A stretch of 64,000 bases of DNA. Origin: Chlorops oryzae (Eukaryota; Arthropoda; Insecta; Diptera; Chloropidae). The notes beneath the pieces were generated by a model. It was not told the origin of the DNA. It saw nothing but the letters and a program-made list of their open reading frames with translations, and searched no databases. The translations under genes and the position numbers were made by a program. Position 1 is the first letter of the stretch. Each line of letters opens with the position of its first letter. The stretch spans positions 113,103,786-113,167,785 of the forward strand of contig CM035807.1 in NCBI GenBank assembly GCA_020466095.1, in the 5' to 3' direction. Below, piece after piece: positions 10,691 through 21,600 of this stretch.

Positions 10691-12589
10691 AAAAAAAAAA
10701 AAAAATAAATAAATAAAAAAATATGGGGAGAAAGTAAAAATGAAATTGAATTAAAATTTGAAGGCGAAAAAAGTCGACCTTCACGCGATGGGGCTCAATT
10801 TTTCACTTTAAAAAACTGGATTTTATGAAGCTTAGGCTTTGATATGGGACATTTGGAAAAATGCAAAGGACTAAGGATAGTATTTTGTATGAGAAATAAT
10901 TTTTTTTAAATATTTCTAACTGCCTGAGTGGCTTTCTCTCAGGAACTTACGTTGCGAACGGAACTAGATTGAACTCCCAGCTCGGTCCTGGATGATTTTG
11001 AGGTCGATTGTTGGGGGTTCTTCTTTTCTGAGGGCCTCTTTTGCTTGTGCCTTCTTTCTTTTGTGAAGTATATGATGATCAGAAACGCAACTTTTATAAA
11101 TATCAACTAAAACTCCTTTTGAAAACCCCACTTTATGATTCCTATGACTACTTCCTCAGAAAACTCAAAGCTTTAAGAGGAATCGGTCTGTTTTTTTTTT
11201 TGAACAAGTGTTTAGTCATGAGGTCACGCTCATCCAATCACTCAAAGCGACATGATGGAGTGGATCATATCTTTCTATTTTTTATTTTATTTGAAATTTG
11301 AAGCTCTTACGCAACAATGGAGGCTTCTCGTTGGTGGTTCAAAAACCGGAAACAAACGCTTTCAACAGACATGCTATAATGGCGATGACTCGACTGACCG
11401 ACAGGGACAATCAAATTTGAAAGTGTAAAACATAATGTTTAAATTTTATGATCCATTTCCTGCAATGCTGCATCTCTGTGGGTTCACAAAAAGATCACAA
11501 AAAAAAAATAAAAGAAGATGTGCTCAATCAACGAACTGATGTAGCAGAAGAGATAAAAACTGAAAGCGAAAGAACAAGAAAACGAATCGAATTCATTTGG
11601 GGGAATTGCTTCTCTTTCTTTTCTTTTTTTTGTTCTTTATTCTGTAATAACATTTTTACATGAATTGTAAACAGAAACAGAAGCAGCATGAGAACCAGAA
11701 GTGGCACTGAAGCTTAAAAATAACAGACTACAAAAAAAGCAAAAAAAAAAAATTAAAAAAACAAAAGGAAGCAAGTGAAAAAACAAGGGTATCCTGGCAC
11801 GTTGAAACGGAGAAATGTAAAAAACAAAATCGGAAAAAATCATGAATGTCTTTTTATGACACTTTGGGCAGTTTAACGCCAACGAGCAGCAAAAAAAAAA
11901 AAAACAACCAAAAAAAATTAGTCTAACCAAAGCGAAGTTAAGCTAAAAACTACAACTGAATGATGCCACAAAAAAAAAAAAACATGAAATGGTGCCCAGC
12001 AAAATAAAAAAGAAAAAGAAACACGAAAGACTGGATCAAAGCAAGAAAGTATGGACGAAAGAAAACGAAAATGAAAACTCTAAAGTCGGCATCTGCTCAA
12101 GGTTAGATATGAAACATGGAAACGGAAGTGGACATAAAACATTTAAGACATCTTGTTCGTAACATTGCCGCAAAATAGATAAACGTTTAAGGAACATTTG
12201 GACACGGTGCCGCGTCATGTAACTCGATAAAAAACGATTACGGCTGGTCTGAGCGAAATTTCGAATGTTTCTCTTTTCTTCTCTATTCTTTTTTTTTGTT
12301 ACAATACGACACTGAAATGAAATAGTCAAAAGGACTTATAAAATCCTTGAAGAAAAAGCTGGATTTTTGAAGTCTTAACAAATTTTTGTGGGTCATCGTT
12401 TGAATCGTATGTAAGGTGATCGGGCGGCTTGTTGTAACACAAGCAAGTAGTATCAAGCATATGTACATATATATGTTTGCAGGGTGTCCCGTGCTAAAGT
12501 GCTTTTCAATTTAATTTAGCTCAGCAAAAAAAATTAATCAGTTACTAACAAAAAATTGTATATTTTCAAAATGTCCTACACATTAAAAG
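10691..12589. other. AT-rich spacer, no gene seen
   Basis: Purine-rich, A-rich composition between about 11490 and 12070 produces long lysine/arginine or phenylalanine frames without motifs. No convincing splice-supported exon. Confidence 0.45.
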
Positions 12590-13312
12590 AAGGTATTTTT
12601 TTTAAACATTCAAAAGGTTTTACAAAAACTGAAATACACTTAAAAAAATAGTTTTATTTTTATTTTCTTTTTTGTGCAAAAATTTTTCTCAGTGTAAAAT
12701 TTAAAAATAATTTTTCTATATTCCTTGTTTTATTAACAATAAGTCACCGTTTGTTTCATATTTTTATCTTAATTATTTCTGGAGATATTAATTTTTTAAA
12801 AACATGTCGTATGAGTAATGTGTTTTGTATCATTTTCGCACATTTGTACTGGATATTAGTACTAGAGCATCCATGTGCACTTGTAATTTTTTGAATATCT
12901 CACTGTTGCGCCATTTAATTTGAATGAAACTTTTTTTCAAATGAAAGCAAATACTTAGAGGTATTTTTAAAAAAAATTTGTATAGCGGCGTCAAACCGGG
13001 AATACACTGAAAAAAAATGTTAAAATTGTCTTTTTAGTTTTGTGGAAAAAATTTTCTCAGTGTAAAAATTAAAAAAAAATTTTTTTTTATTTCCTGTTAT
13101 ATTAGCAATCGGACAACGTTTGTTTCATCTTCTTAACTTAATTAGTTTTTGATATATAAAATTTTGAAAAAAGGCTTATTAAAAAAGGATTTCAAGGATA
13201 TTGCCGGGACCGTTCAAAATAAAAATCTACAGTGTTTTTAGATGGCGCCTATCGAAAAATCAACAAAATCTAAAAATTCCTTACATGATGCCGCAACCTG
13301 CAGGCTTTACAG
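12590..13312 (+). repeat. Dispersed repeat family B, copy 1 (ACACTGA hairpins)
   Basis: Matches 38636-39390 in reverse complement over nearly its whole length. It holds two modules, each built on a short hairpin: ACACTGAAAAAAAT-type arm, a spacer ending TTTTGTG, then TTTTCTCAGTGTA. Each is followed by a conserved block with CGTTTGTTTCATCTTCTTA and TAGTTTTTGATATAT. The right part contains GACCGTTCAAAATAAAAATC and GTGTTTTTAGATGGCGCCTA. No coding frame. Fragments of the same family lie at 26940-27145 and 29813-30150. Probably a non-autonomous transposon family; superfamily unknown. Confidence 0.65.
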
Positions 13313-14451
13313 TAATCCTCAGGATTACAATTTAGACCCCCTCCTGTCATACAACCTATAAACCTATAACAACCCTATAAAGGTGAGCATTTTTGCATAG
13401 GACCTCCCCGTAGGGCGAGAAGCAAAAAAAGAACAGAAAAATAAGAATTCCGATTGTAAAGTCCAATTAAGTCATGAATTAAAATTAAATGGCACGCTTA
13501 AATATATTCGCCTAATTGAATATTTTATTGGCGATATCGAATTACACAAAACACTACGTTGGCCGAAATTGTTTTCACTACACACACACACGCACACACA
13601 CATACATGCACACATTTTCGTTGCATATTGCGTGTAATTATTGCAGCAGAGATTAACAATGCGACCGCAGTGCAACAAATTCGATTAAAGTTGGTAATTT
13701 TAGCTGTCATCCATACGATTTGTTGCCACCATTGCTGGTTGTTTTTGTTATTGTTGTTGCTTTAGTTGAGGTCGGTCGCTATTGTGATGTTTTTTTTCCA
13801 TTCTCTGTGGCTACTGCTCTCAAAATGCTCATATCAGCACGATTGCGGCATGATATGTGACCTAGTTTTGTCATTGCAACGGAACGAAATTAGCATAATC
13901 AACATCAATAATATTTCTTGATTGAGACTTGTGGCCATCATCAATATGCCAATAGCCAACCGGAACTCAATAAGTTGTTGCACACAGCGAATAAGAGAAA
14001 AAAAAAAATACCAGGATTCCTAAAATCAGTAATTCATAAATTTTTATTGCTTTTCTAAAAAAGAAAACGACGCCGATGACGAATAAATATTAATTACATA
14101 TATATGAGCACATATATTTCTATGCATATAAATACGAGTACGTATACAGGATGATACGGGAAAGCCATTGCGGAATATCGATCTCGGAGATGATTATGGA
14201 ATAAATTATGTTATTGAAGCGGCTTAGAATGATTTGTTTTGAATTATTTTGAATAAATTTTGGAGGCCTTCAAGAAGCTCCCATCAAAATAGATTTATGT
14301 ATTATTTTGGATTACTCAAAAGGATGCGAGGAGAGGAATGTTTGGGAGTTTAAAAAAATTTTGAAACATTTAAAAAACATTTTATTACTACATTTAGGTA
14401 TGTACCTCGAGCAACATATCGCCATCAGAATTCATAACAGTGCAAACACCG
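13313..14451. other. Spacer with CA microsatellite, no gene seen
   Basis: (CA)n at about 13578-13612 gives mirrored frames on both strands. The stretch 13620-13990 is mixed-composition with homeodomain-like ATTA/TAAT words and might be regulatory; no gene found. Confidence 0.4.
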
Positions 14452-14749
14452 ACACAGAAAGACTTTTGTGCGTAAATACAACCAATATTTTAATCAATAT
14501 AACAAATTCGTTGTTAAAACTCAGCCTATCAAAATTTTTATTATATTAACAAATCGTTTAATTGGGACAATTACTCGAAGTATTAACACTCAATGAAATA
14601 TTTCAACAATCGATTTGTAATATCAACAACCAAAGGTATTAAAAATCAACCAAATATTTTAAATAACTAAAAAAAGGAAAAAATGCCTCATTTACATATT
14701 CCATAATAAAAATTTGAGTCTGCAAAGTCAGTTTACGGAAGATATTTAC

Positions 14750-14990
14750 CAGGGCTCGGATATATATGCATTTAAAAATTTAAAGCATACTTTATGGAGT
14801 AAAAATTTTGTTCAACTCACATAAAGATAAGATTCAAATCGATTTTTAACTTCAATAAGAATTTTTATGAAGGTAGAATAGCCGTTTAAATTTCAAATTC
14901 ACAAGACTAATTCGCATAATGTTGCTTAGAAAAGTTTTTCCCCCATAAAGTATGCTTTAAATTTATAAATGCATATATATCTGAGCCCTG
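14750..14990. mobile_element. Palindromic hAT-type MITE nested in copy 1
   Basis: Ends CAGGGCTCGGATATATATGC and its inverted counterpart; the right end reads CTGAGCCCTG. The arms continue through TTTAAAGCATACTTTATGG and its complement. It is a close relative of the solo element at 62654-62896, which shows a perfect 8-bp duplication, so hAT assignment rests on that copy. It lies at the same internal position in all four host-element copies, so it arrived before the host spread. Confidence 0.8.
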
Positions 14991-15020
14991 GTAATTATAC
15001 ATTATAACATCATAAACATA

Positions 15021-16498
15021 TCGTCGTCCCGGAGTTATCTCCTCGTATATCACAAAATCAAAAAATTTGAGATAAGCACGTTTTCCCGCGTACTTTTTCA
15101 AGATCTATCCATCTGTCGAGTCTCCAGGTTGCTATACCATATAGTTTACGAGATATTTGTGAGCTAAATAATTGTATATCCTTTAAAATGATAGTTTCTA
15201 CGCGTTATAACATCGTATATCCATATTTTGTGGATATACTATGATTTATATATGAAATTTGCGCAGTTAAAAGTTGTTGTGTTATCTCATCGTAACAAAA
15301 AAAAATTTTTTTAAGAAACATTTTTTTATGTTAATTTTAAATAAAAAAGATTTATTCGTGTGAAAAAAAAAAACAAAAGAAGCAACAAAAAAAAAATTCT
15401 CATAGTAACACTCCTACAAAAATTTTCATTCTGAAAATAGTGTGGAATGCTTATTATAATATAACAAATTGCATTTCTTTAAAATGTTTAACGTCATCTT
15501 GTAGCACTGCAGATCACGCCGCTCGATCAAGCGCTGTAAATACGTCCTCACGCTTATTGTTCCTTTTAATAGAATACTATAAGATGCTTTTGAATTATTT
15601 TTCTTGGTTTGTGTTATTGTCGGGCTAGACCGATTATAGATTCCTGACTTGTTCAAAGTCAAATGGAAATGAGTGCAAAACAGCACAACAAAGCTAATGC
15701 AGGTAGTTCAGCTCCTTAAAACAAACGTGGAAGGTACAGTTTCGTTGTACCAACAACAATACCCAAATCAATTCTTTATTTTGTAGCTTAGTTGATTACA
15801 TAACGTATAATAATTTAATTTCCTTAACAAAAACAAGAATTCGAATTTTTTTTTTAGAAATTTTTTTTTTAGAAATGTTTAGGTCACGGAAAAAGAATAA
15901 GAAGAGAAATGTGTATCATTTAAATAGGCACATTTTTAAGGTATCAGGTATGACTTTTGAATGCTACCTTTAATGTATAAAAAACATTTCGCTATTTGAT
16001 GCAGTGGCAAGTCGTTTTTCTCAGGAAATGCGGAGTTAAGTCATTTTTCAACAATAAGATTATGATTTGGACTCCTTTTTCTATTTTTAAATTGAAAACG
16101 GATACTTAAATAACAAATTTCCTATATGAACTCATTAAAAAAATTTTTGTTAAGTCGATTTTCGTGTCAAAACAAATAAAACAAAAAAACATTATCAAAT
16201 TTTTATTAATTCATTTGCTCGTATATCCACTTTCCAACACAGGTTGCCAAAAAAGTGGCGTATACGATGAATTGTCAAAAATTCTTGGAATGAAAAAAAC
16301 CCTATAACTTAAAGAATTTTCCAAGTAACTTTAAATTAATGATCAGAAATAATAAAAAGTAAAGCATTTTATATAAGGAAAACAGAATCAACGATTTCCA
16401 ACGAGCCGTTTTTTTTATATGCCATGTTAAACTTTAAACTTCAATTTCCCAACAAAAGGTTGATTGTGATATACGAGGAAATAACTCCGGGACGACGA
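15021..16498. mobile_element. TCGTCGTCCCGG-ended element inserted in copy 1
   Basis: Left end TCGTCGTCCCGGAGTTATCT is matched by an inverted right end (GAGGAAATAACTCCGGGACG and then ACGA). The terminal repeats are about 32 bp with few mismatches. The empty site in copy 4 reads ACATATGTGAGC; the filled site reads ACATA-element-TATGTG. This fits a TA duplication (or ATAT if the outer T/A pair is excluded). 1,478 bp with no frame resembling a transposase, so non-autonomous. Further internal inverted words (ATCGTATATCCA and TGGATATAC) lie in the middle. Confidence 0.75.
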
Positions 16499-16810
16499 TA
16501 TGTGAGCTAATTTTTGATTATTTTGTCTCTTCTTGTATGTAAGTCCGCATAAAGCTAATGAGAATTTTAGAAAAATATTTAACAAAAATATTTTTTTCAA
16601 AAATTTCAAACAAAAGTTTTGTTAAGTTTTAATACTTTTGGTATTTAATACAAAAAATAATCAACCAAATTTTGTTCAAAATTTAATATAACGAACTTTT
16701 CCCGAATTTCGTGATTTGTTTGAAATTTTTAATTGGGACAATTAAAAAACCGATGAATCGAGTTTAACAAATGCCATTAATTGGAATTTTTCGTAGACAG
16801 TTTTTCTGTG

Positions 16811-17056
16811 TACGGTACCGAAAAATATGTCCGCTTAAAAGATGTGTCCACTTAAGAAACTATTTGAGAAGGAAATATGCTAGAGCATTCCCAAAAAGTG
16901 TCCGTTTAAGAGGAGTGTCCGCAAGGAGAGAGTACACTGTCAAATCTCCTCGATTCTGAAGATTTTATCGGCTTTTTTTCATAGTGTGTTTTGGCAGATT
17001 CCGCTCTTATGGACTTATTTAACGATATTTTATTTTCTATTAATTTTGAAAATATT
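16811..17056 (+). repeat. 3' companion block R with pogo-like MITE, copy 1
   Basis: The roughly 245 bp immediately downstream of copy 1 are repeated downstream of copy 4 (58777-59018) and nowhere else noticed. The first part (16813-16939) looks like a pogo/Tigger-type MITE. It has repeated TGTCCGCTTAAAAG-type words near both ends, a right terminus complementary to CAGTGTACTCTC, and a TA after that terminus in the second copy. The rest (TCTCCTCGATTCTGAAGATT, then TTTCATAGTGTGTTTTGGCA) is unique sequence shared by both. Confidence 0.65.
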
Positions 17057-17061
17057 TCCTA

Positions 17062-17208
17062 AGGTGCTTTCCCAGTTGGCATGTGAAGCGGTTTTACTTC
17101 CTGAAGAAGAATTTTTTTTGCTTTAAAATATTCTATAGAGAATAAATTCGCTTGCTGAAAGTGGTTTTTAATCGAGCAGAATTTTACGTGCCAAGTGGGT
17201 AAGCACCT
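17062..17208. mobile_element. 147-bp TA-flanked MITE
   Basis: TA, then AGGTGCTTTCCCAGTTGGCA at the left. The right end reads TGCCAAGTGGGTAAGCACCT and then TA. The inverted arms match with few differences for at least 20 bp. TA on both sides suggests Tc1/mariner integration. Non-coding. Confidence 0.7.
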
Positions 17209-17423
17209 TAAGACATTGAACTATTAAATGTATATGAAAAAATAATGCCAACATTATTCATAAATCAAGAAAAAAAATTATAAAGAAATACCTTTCTCGG
17301 CTTTACCATCCTCTTAAAGGTTACCATCGAAATAACAATTGCCAAATAGACTTTCAACGTGGCTTTAGGGTCGCATATCCTTTGAAAGTGTTTCAACCCA
17401 AGACATTTATTTATCCCTGAGGG

Positions 17424-17556
17424 GCCCTCTTAAGCTCTCTCAGAAATGAAAAACTTCACACTCAAACTACAAAGCCTCAACTTCTGAAATTTGAAATATT
17501 TTTTTCAATATAAAATTTTTCATTTCGGTTTCATTTCTAATAGAACTGGAGAGAGC
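17424..17556. repeat. Small inverted-repeat element related to 35107-35219
   Basis: The left arm contains AGCTCTCTCAGAAATGAAAA; the right arm, read in complement, contains AGTTCTATTAGAAATGAAA and begins GGCTCTCTCCAG. The arms are degenerate but clearly the same family as the perfect palindrome at 35112-35214. About 130 bp, non-coding. Confidence 0.5.
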
Positions 17557-18488
17557 CAATGAAGCAAAAAATTGATTTTCTTCTGGTCAAAACTATCATC
17601 AAACTGCGTGGATTCCAACATCGCAGAAAATCGTGCATATATTCAAAACTGCAAAGCCTATGGAATCACTTCCAATGAAAAGCGAAGTCGATTGATTTCT
17701 CTATGACCAAATCTTATACAACATCGAATCAAAGCAAGATCAAATCAAGCAATAAAATTATATAAAAGAAACTCCTTTTAAAGCTTTAAGTTGACAAAAT
17801 TCTTCATTAATATCAATTTAATTATGGAATTTCAATTTATTTTGCGCTCTATAAGGGGCCATACTGTCCATTGGGGCACAAAACAAACAACCGAAATTTT
17901 TAATTTTTAATTTATGCAATTATTGAAATATAATTTGATATATTTTTTTTTTTTTAATTTTTCGGAACACCGCCGAAAAATAATATTGAACCGAATACAA
18001 ATTCTGCCCATTGGCAATTATGAACAAAATCGTTACGCGGAAAAAGGGATGTTGTCGCTGCTGCGAAATTCATTCAAGCATTCAATATACAAATTCCATT
18101 AGCATTATTGAACGAGGGCGAAATATAAAATATACATTTAAATATACATATATAAATATATGTGTGTGTGTGTTTGTGCATAAATTTAATTTATCAGATA
18201 TCGAGTAGTGTGGCTGTGATTATATTTGTTTCGCTAAATTCCTTTTTCGCTTGAATGCACAATAAACTGTCGCCTGCCAGCCATTGTGCTCGTGCCATTA
18301 AAAGTTAATTAAAAATGATTCAACTTGCGCAGCTTAAGTTCGAAGGAAAATCACTTTTTAATTTCCGTTCGGGTCAAACCACAAAAATGTCGGCTTGACT
18401 CGCACTCCCACACACACACACACCATTCATCCGCCTGCTCACGCACAGCCTTCGTGTTTGTGTAAGCTTGCTTAAAACAAATACTCAC
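17557..18488. other. Spacer, no gene seen
   Basis: Includes a T run at about 17943-17954 and a (GT)n run near 18160-18172. Nothing else recognised. Confidence 0.4.
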
Positions 18489-18599
18489 GATAAAGCCAAC
18501 CGCGCGAAGTGATGAGGCGGAAGAGAGAAACCCATCGGGAATGGCCGTCGATGTTATTGATGGCAATTTTCTAAGCTCCTCCTCAAGGATGTCGGATGG
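18489..18599 (-). CDS. Candidate internal coding exon, minus strand
   Basis: On the minus strand the frame reads PSDILEEELRKLPSITSTAI and continues PDGFLSSASSLRAVGFI. It then meets GTGAGTAT, a strong splice donor (intron starting at 18488). Composition and codon texture stand out from the AT-rich surroundings. The upstream limit is unclear because no good acceptor precedes the CCATCC; the frame stays open into an A-rich run. No family recognised, and no partner exon found. Confidence 0.3.
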
Positions 18600-20734
18600 T
18601 TTATTTTTTTATTTTTATTTTTTTATATATTTTTTTTTCATTTTTCCTACTTTTATTTTATATTAGTTTATTGTGAAATTCCATTGTTCTATTGATAAGG
18701 AATTAAGTAACTCCATAGTGAGTTCGAAAGCCGACGATGTTCGACGGTATTCTCGCAAGGGCCCAGCTTGTTGGCAAACAACAAAACTTACGTATTTCAT
18801 CGGCTTAGCCAAAGGTTTGTCATGGACATTGTCATTGAGTTTTAGTTTAGCTCTAAATTCCATGGATACCACGAAGATTTTTTGCTGTTGTTCTTTTTGT
18901 TGTTATTATTCTCGTAATCCTTTAATGACAGCATTTTTTATGGAATTTTTGTTGTATTTTTTTTTTTTGTTTTTGTCTCTCTTATGCCAATCTAATGATT
19001 CCGGTTCGGTTTTGCTGTGCTCTGGCTTGCGGCTTTAACATGTACCACCTAAACTCTGGTATTGGTTGGCTTTGAATTTAAGCAAAACTTTGTAATTTTG
19101 ATGAAGTGCTTGGATTTTCCTACTTAACCAAAATTCTCAACGAACTCATACCAAAACGGGAAAATTCAATTAAAATTTTGGCAAAAGGATGCTGTGAGCT
19201 TTTTTTTTTTTTGAATTTTTTTATATTTTAATGGAAGCTTTCGTTGGCTTTCGTTCGTTCGTTCGTTCGTTCGCGTGTCAATGGTGGCTGTCTACATGGT
19301 TTAAGTGTGGCAATAAATAACCCGAATCTGACATTATCCGATGCGGATTTTGGAAAGGATTACGACGATAAACTTTTCAATATGAAATTGAGAAATGCTC
19401 AGAAATAAAATTAATTGTGCGCCAAGAAATACAACTTCCGGAAGAAGGTTTGCTTTCCAAGAAGCAACGGCGACCGAGACAAAAAAAAAAAAAAAATTAA
19501 TAAATATTCTCCGTTCTAATTGATTTTTTGATCGTTCTTAGTGATTTTTCTTTTTTTCCTGAAAATCGTTTTTCTTCTAAAAAAAAGCCAAATTCTAATT
19601 GAAAATTTATTGATTTGCTCTTTGAGGGTTTAAAGTTTTTCATTTTAAATAAATGAATTTTCACATTTTCAAAGTCAAACTTCACAGTCTAATCTGCATG
19701 TTATTTAAATATGCATGTCTCTGTACTTTGTCTGTATGTATGCATGATTTACTTTGAACATTTGTACACACACGCAACACAAGTTGGCTCGATTTCAATT
19801 ACAGCCTTCTGCAATATGATTTGCTTCACTTTTATTGCATGAATTATTTGCATATGTTGCATATAAAGCGGCAAAGCACACACACACACACACACACACA
19901 CAACCACACGCACTCATGCATTCAAGTCATATGGTAATTGAACATATGCACACAAACGAATATGCACATTTGTCATAAAGACCCAATTTAGGTGAAAGCA
20001 ACTGCATGCACTCAAGCATAAATAAGAATAAACCAACTCAACTTAACACGACCCACAAAGCCGAAGGTAACAATAACTGAGAAAAACATAACCGAGCCGA
20101 ACCAAACCAAACCAAACCGAACAGAACAGAACAGAATTCTGTCAGCTCCCAAAGAAATTTTCTTTCCAAAACCGTAATGCCATCTCGGTCCTTCGTCCTC
20201 TGTCTTACGTCCTCTATCCTCTGTGTCCTGCCTCTGCCGTCTCTCCTCGGCATGCACATGCAGACACATGTGTAATCACATGCCCGTACAAGTGCATGTC
20301 GGAGCCTTACACTTGGTGTTTGATACACAATTTAAGTTATGCATCCTTAGTCCTAAATTAAAAATCACATACGGATGTTTCTCAATGAAAGCACTCAGGT
20401 ATGCGTAAGGCCTGTGACGTTACACAGATCTCTAGAACTGTGTCTGTCCCTCTATCCCATACACACTTTCTGCTCATGCAAATCAATGAAACTTAAGCGT
20501 ATACGCATCAACTTTTTAAGTTCTTTTTAAGGCGTACTTAGACAGGAAATAAAAAAGTTTTTTCTTGAATTTTTTCTTTTTGGGAAAAAAATAACCATCG
20601 CTTTGCTTAATTAAATTTTTTCATCGCCTTGGAGTGTGTTCCCAGCGGCCAATGCGGTAATGCATAAGACCTCATATACTATCCTAGCATACTTTTGTTC
20701 GAACGTGGCCGTTTTGTAGAGCGAACGCCTACCA
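18600..20734. other. Spacer with microsatellites, no gene seen
   Basis: T-rich runs at 18602-18660 and 18957-18970, a (TTCG)n run at about 19250-19273, (CA)n at about 19877-19902, and an (AACCAAACCG)-like purine/C stretch near 20097-20130. These explain the overlapping frames at 18673-19038 and 20012-20328. Confidence 0.45.
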
Positions 20735-20860
20735 CCACCACATAAAGTAAGCTATTAGTGGGCAGGTCGCCTACAAACTGGTATACTTTGAAAGCTATTG
20801 GTAGGCAGTTCGACGACAGGTGGCTTACAGTCTCGTATACTTTGTAGGCGATAGGCACTG
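20735..20860 (+). repeat. Short imperfect tandem repeat (unit about 57 bp)
   Basis: Two diverged units carry the order AGCTATT...GGCAG...GTCGCCTACA/GTGGCTTACA and then TGGTATACTTTG/TCGTATACTTTG. A third partial unit (TAGGCGATAGGCA) follows. Non-coding. Confidence 0.4.
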
Positions 20861-20950
20861 TTGGCCGCTGGTTGTTTTATTTTGAACTCCTTGAACTTGA
20901 AGTATACGATTTTGATCGGAAATTCGAAAGAAACCATATTATTTTTTTTT

Positions 20951-21600
20951 CTCTCCTCTCTCTCTCTCTCTTCCTCTCTCTTCCTCTCTCTTCCTCTCTT
21001 TTCCTCTCTCTTCTCTCTCTTTCCTCTCTCTTCCTCTCTCTTCCTCTCTCTTCCTCTCTCTTCCTCTCTCTTCCTCTCTCTTCCTCTCTCTCCTTCTCTC
21101 TTCTCTCTCTTCCTCTCTCTTCCTCTCTCTTCCTCTCTCTTCCTCTCTCTTCCTCTCTCTTTCCTCTCTCTTCCTCTCTCTTCCTCTCTCTTCCTCTCTC
21201 TTCCTCTCTCTTCCTCTCTCTTCCTCTCTCTTCCTCTCTCTCCCTCTCTCTCTCTCTCTCTCTTCCTCTCTCTCTCCTTCCTCTCTCTTCCTCTCTCTTC
21301 CCTCTCTCTCTTCTTCTCTTCTTTCTCTCTCTCTCTACTCTTCCTCTCTCTCTTCTTCCTCTCTCTCTTCTTCTCTTCTCTTCTTCCTCTCTCTCTCTCT
21401 CCTCTCTCTTCCTCTCTTCCTTCCTCTCTCTCTCTTCCTCTCTCTCTACTCTCTCCTCTCTCTCCCTCTCTCCTCTCTCTCTCTCTCTCTCTCTTCCCTC
21501 TTCTCTCTTCCTCTCTCTCCCCTCTCTCTCTCTCTCTCTCTCTTCCCTCTTTCTCCTCTCTCTATTCTCTCTCTCTCTCTTCAATTTCCTTCTCCTCTCT
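20951..21600. repeat. Pyrimidine satellite, 10-bp period (CTCTCTTCCT)n
   Basis: About 650 bp of almost pure pyrimidine on the + strand. It begins as regular 10-mers and degrades into (CT)n toward the 3' end. Three long frames cover it (Ser/Leu-rich on +, Arg/Glu-rich on -), all artefacts of the repeat. The purine strand carries dense GAGAG words, binding sites of fly GAGA factor and CLAMP. Mirror-symmetric polypurine tracts can form triplex DNA. Function unknown. Confidence 0.95.

Larger units (their letters stand above)
14453..16810 (+). mobile_element. TA-flanked CACAGAAA element, copy 1, with two nested insertions
   Basis: Begins CACAGAAAGACTTTTGTGCG and ends CAGTTTTTCTGTG followed by TA. 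Three other copies share the same ends (42042, 45860, 57699). TA on both sides of copies 3 and 4 suggests Tc1/mariner-type integration. The backbone is about 880 bp, with no transposase frame. It carries the palindromic hAT MITE (14750-14990) present in all copies. It also has a private 1,478-bp insertion (15021-16498) that splits the sequence CATAAACATATGTGAGC, intact in copy 4 and nearly so in copy 2. Confidence 0.8.

Noticed and set aside
10919..11005. tRNA-like or SINE-like segment (CTGCCTGAGTGGC and GATTGAACTCCCAGC)
   Set aside because: Box A/B resemblance is weak, no cloverleaf can be drawn, and no second copy was seen in the window.
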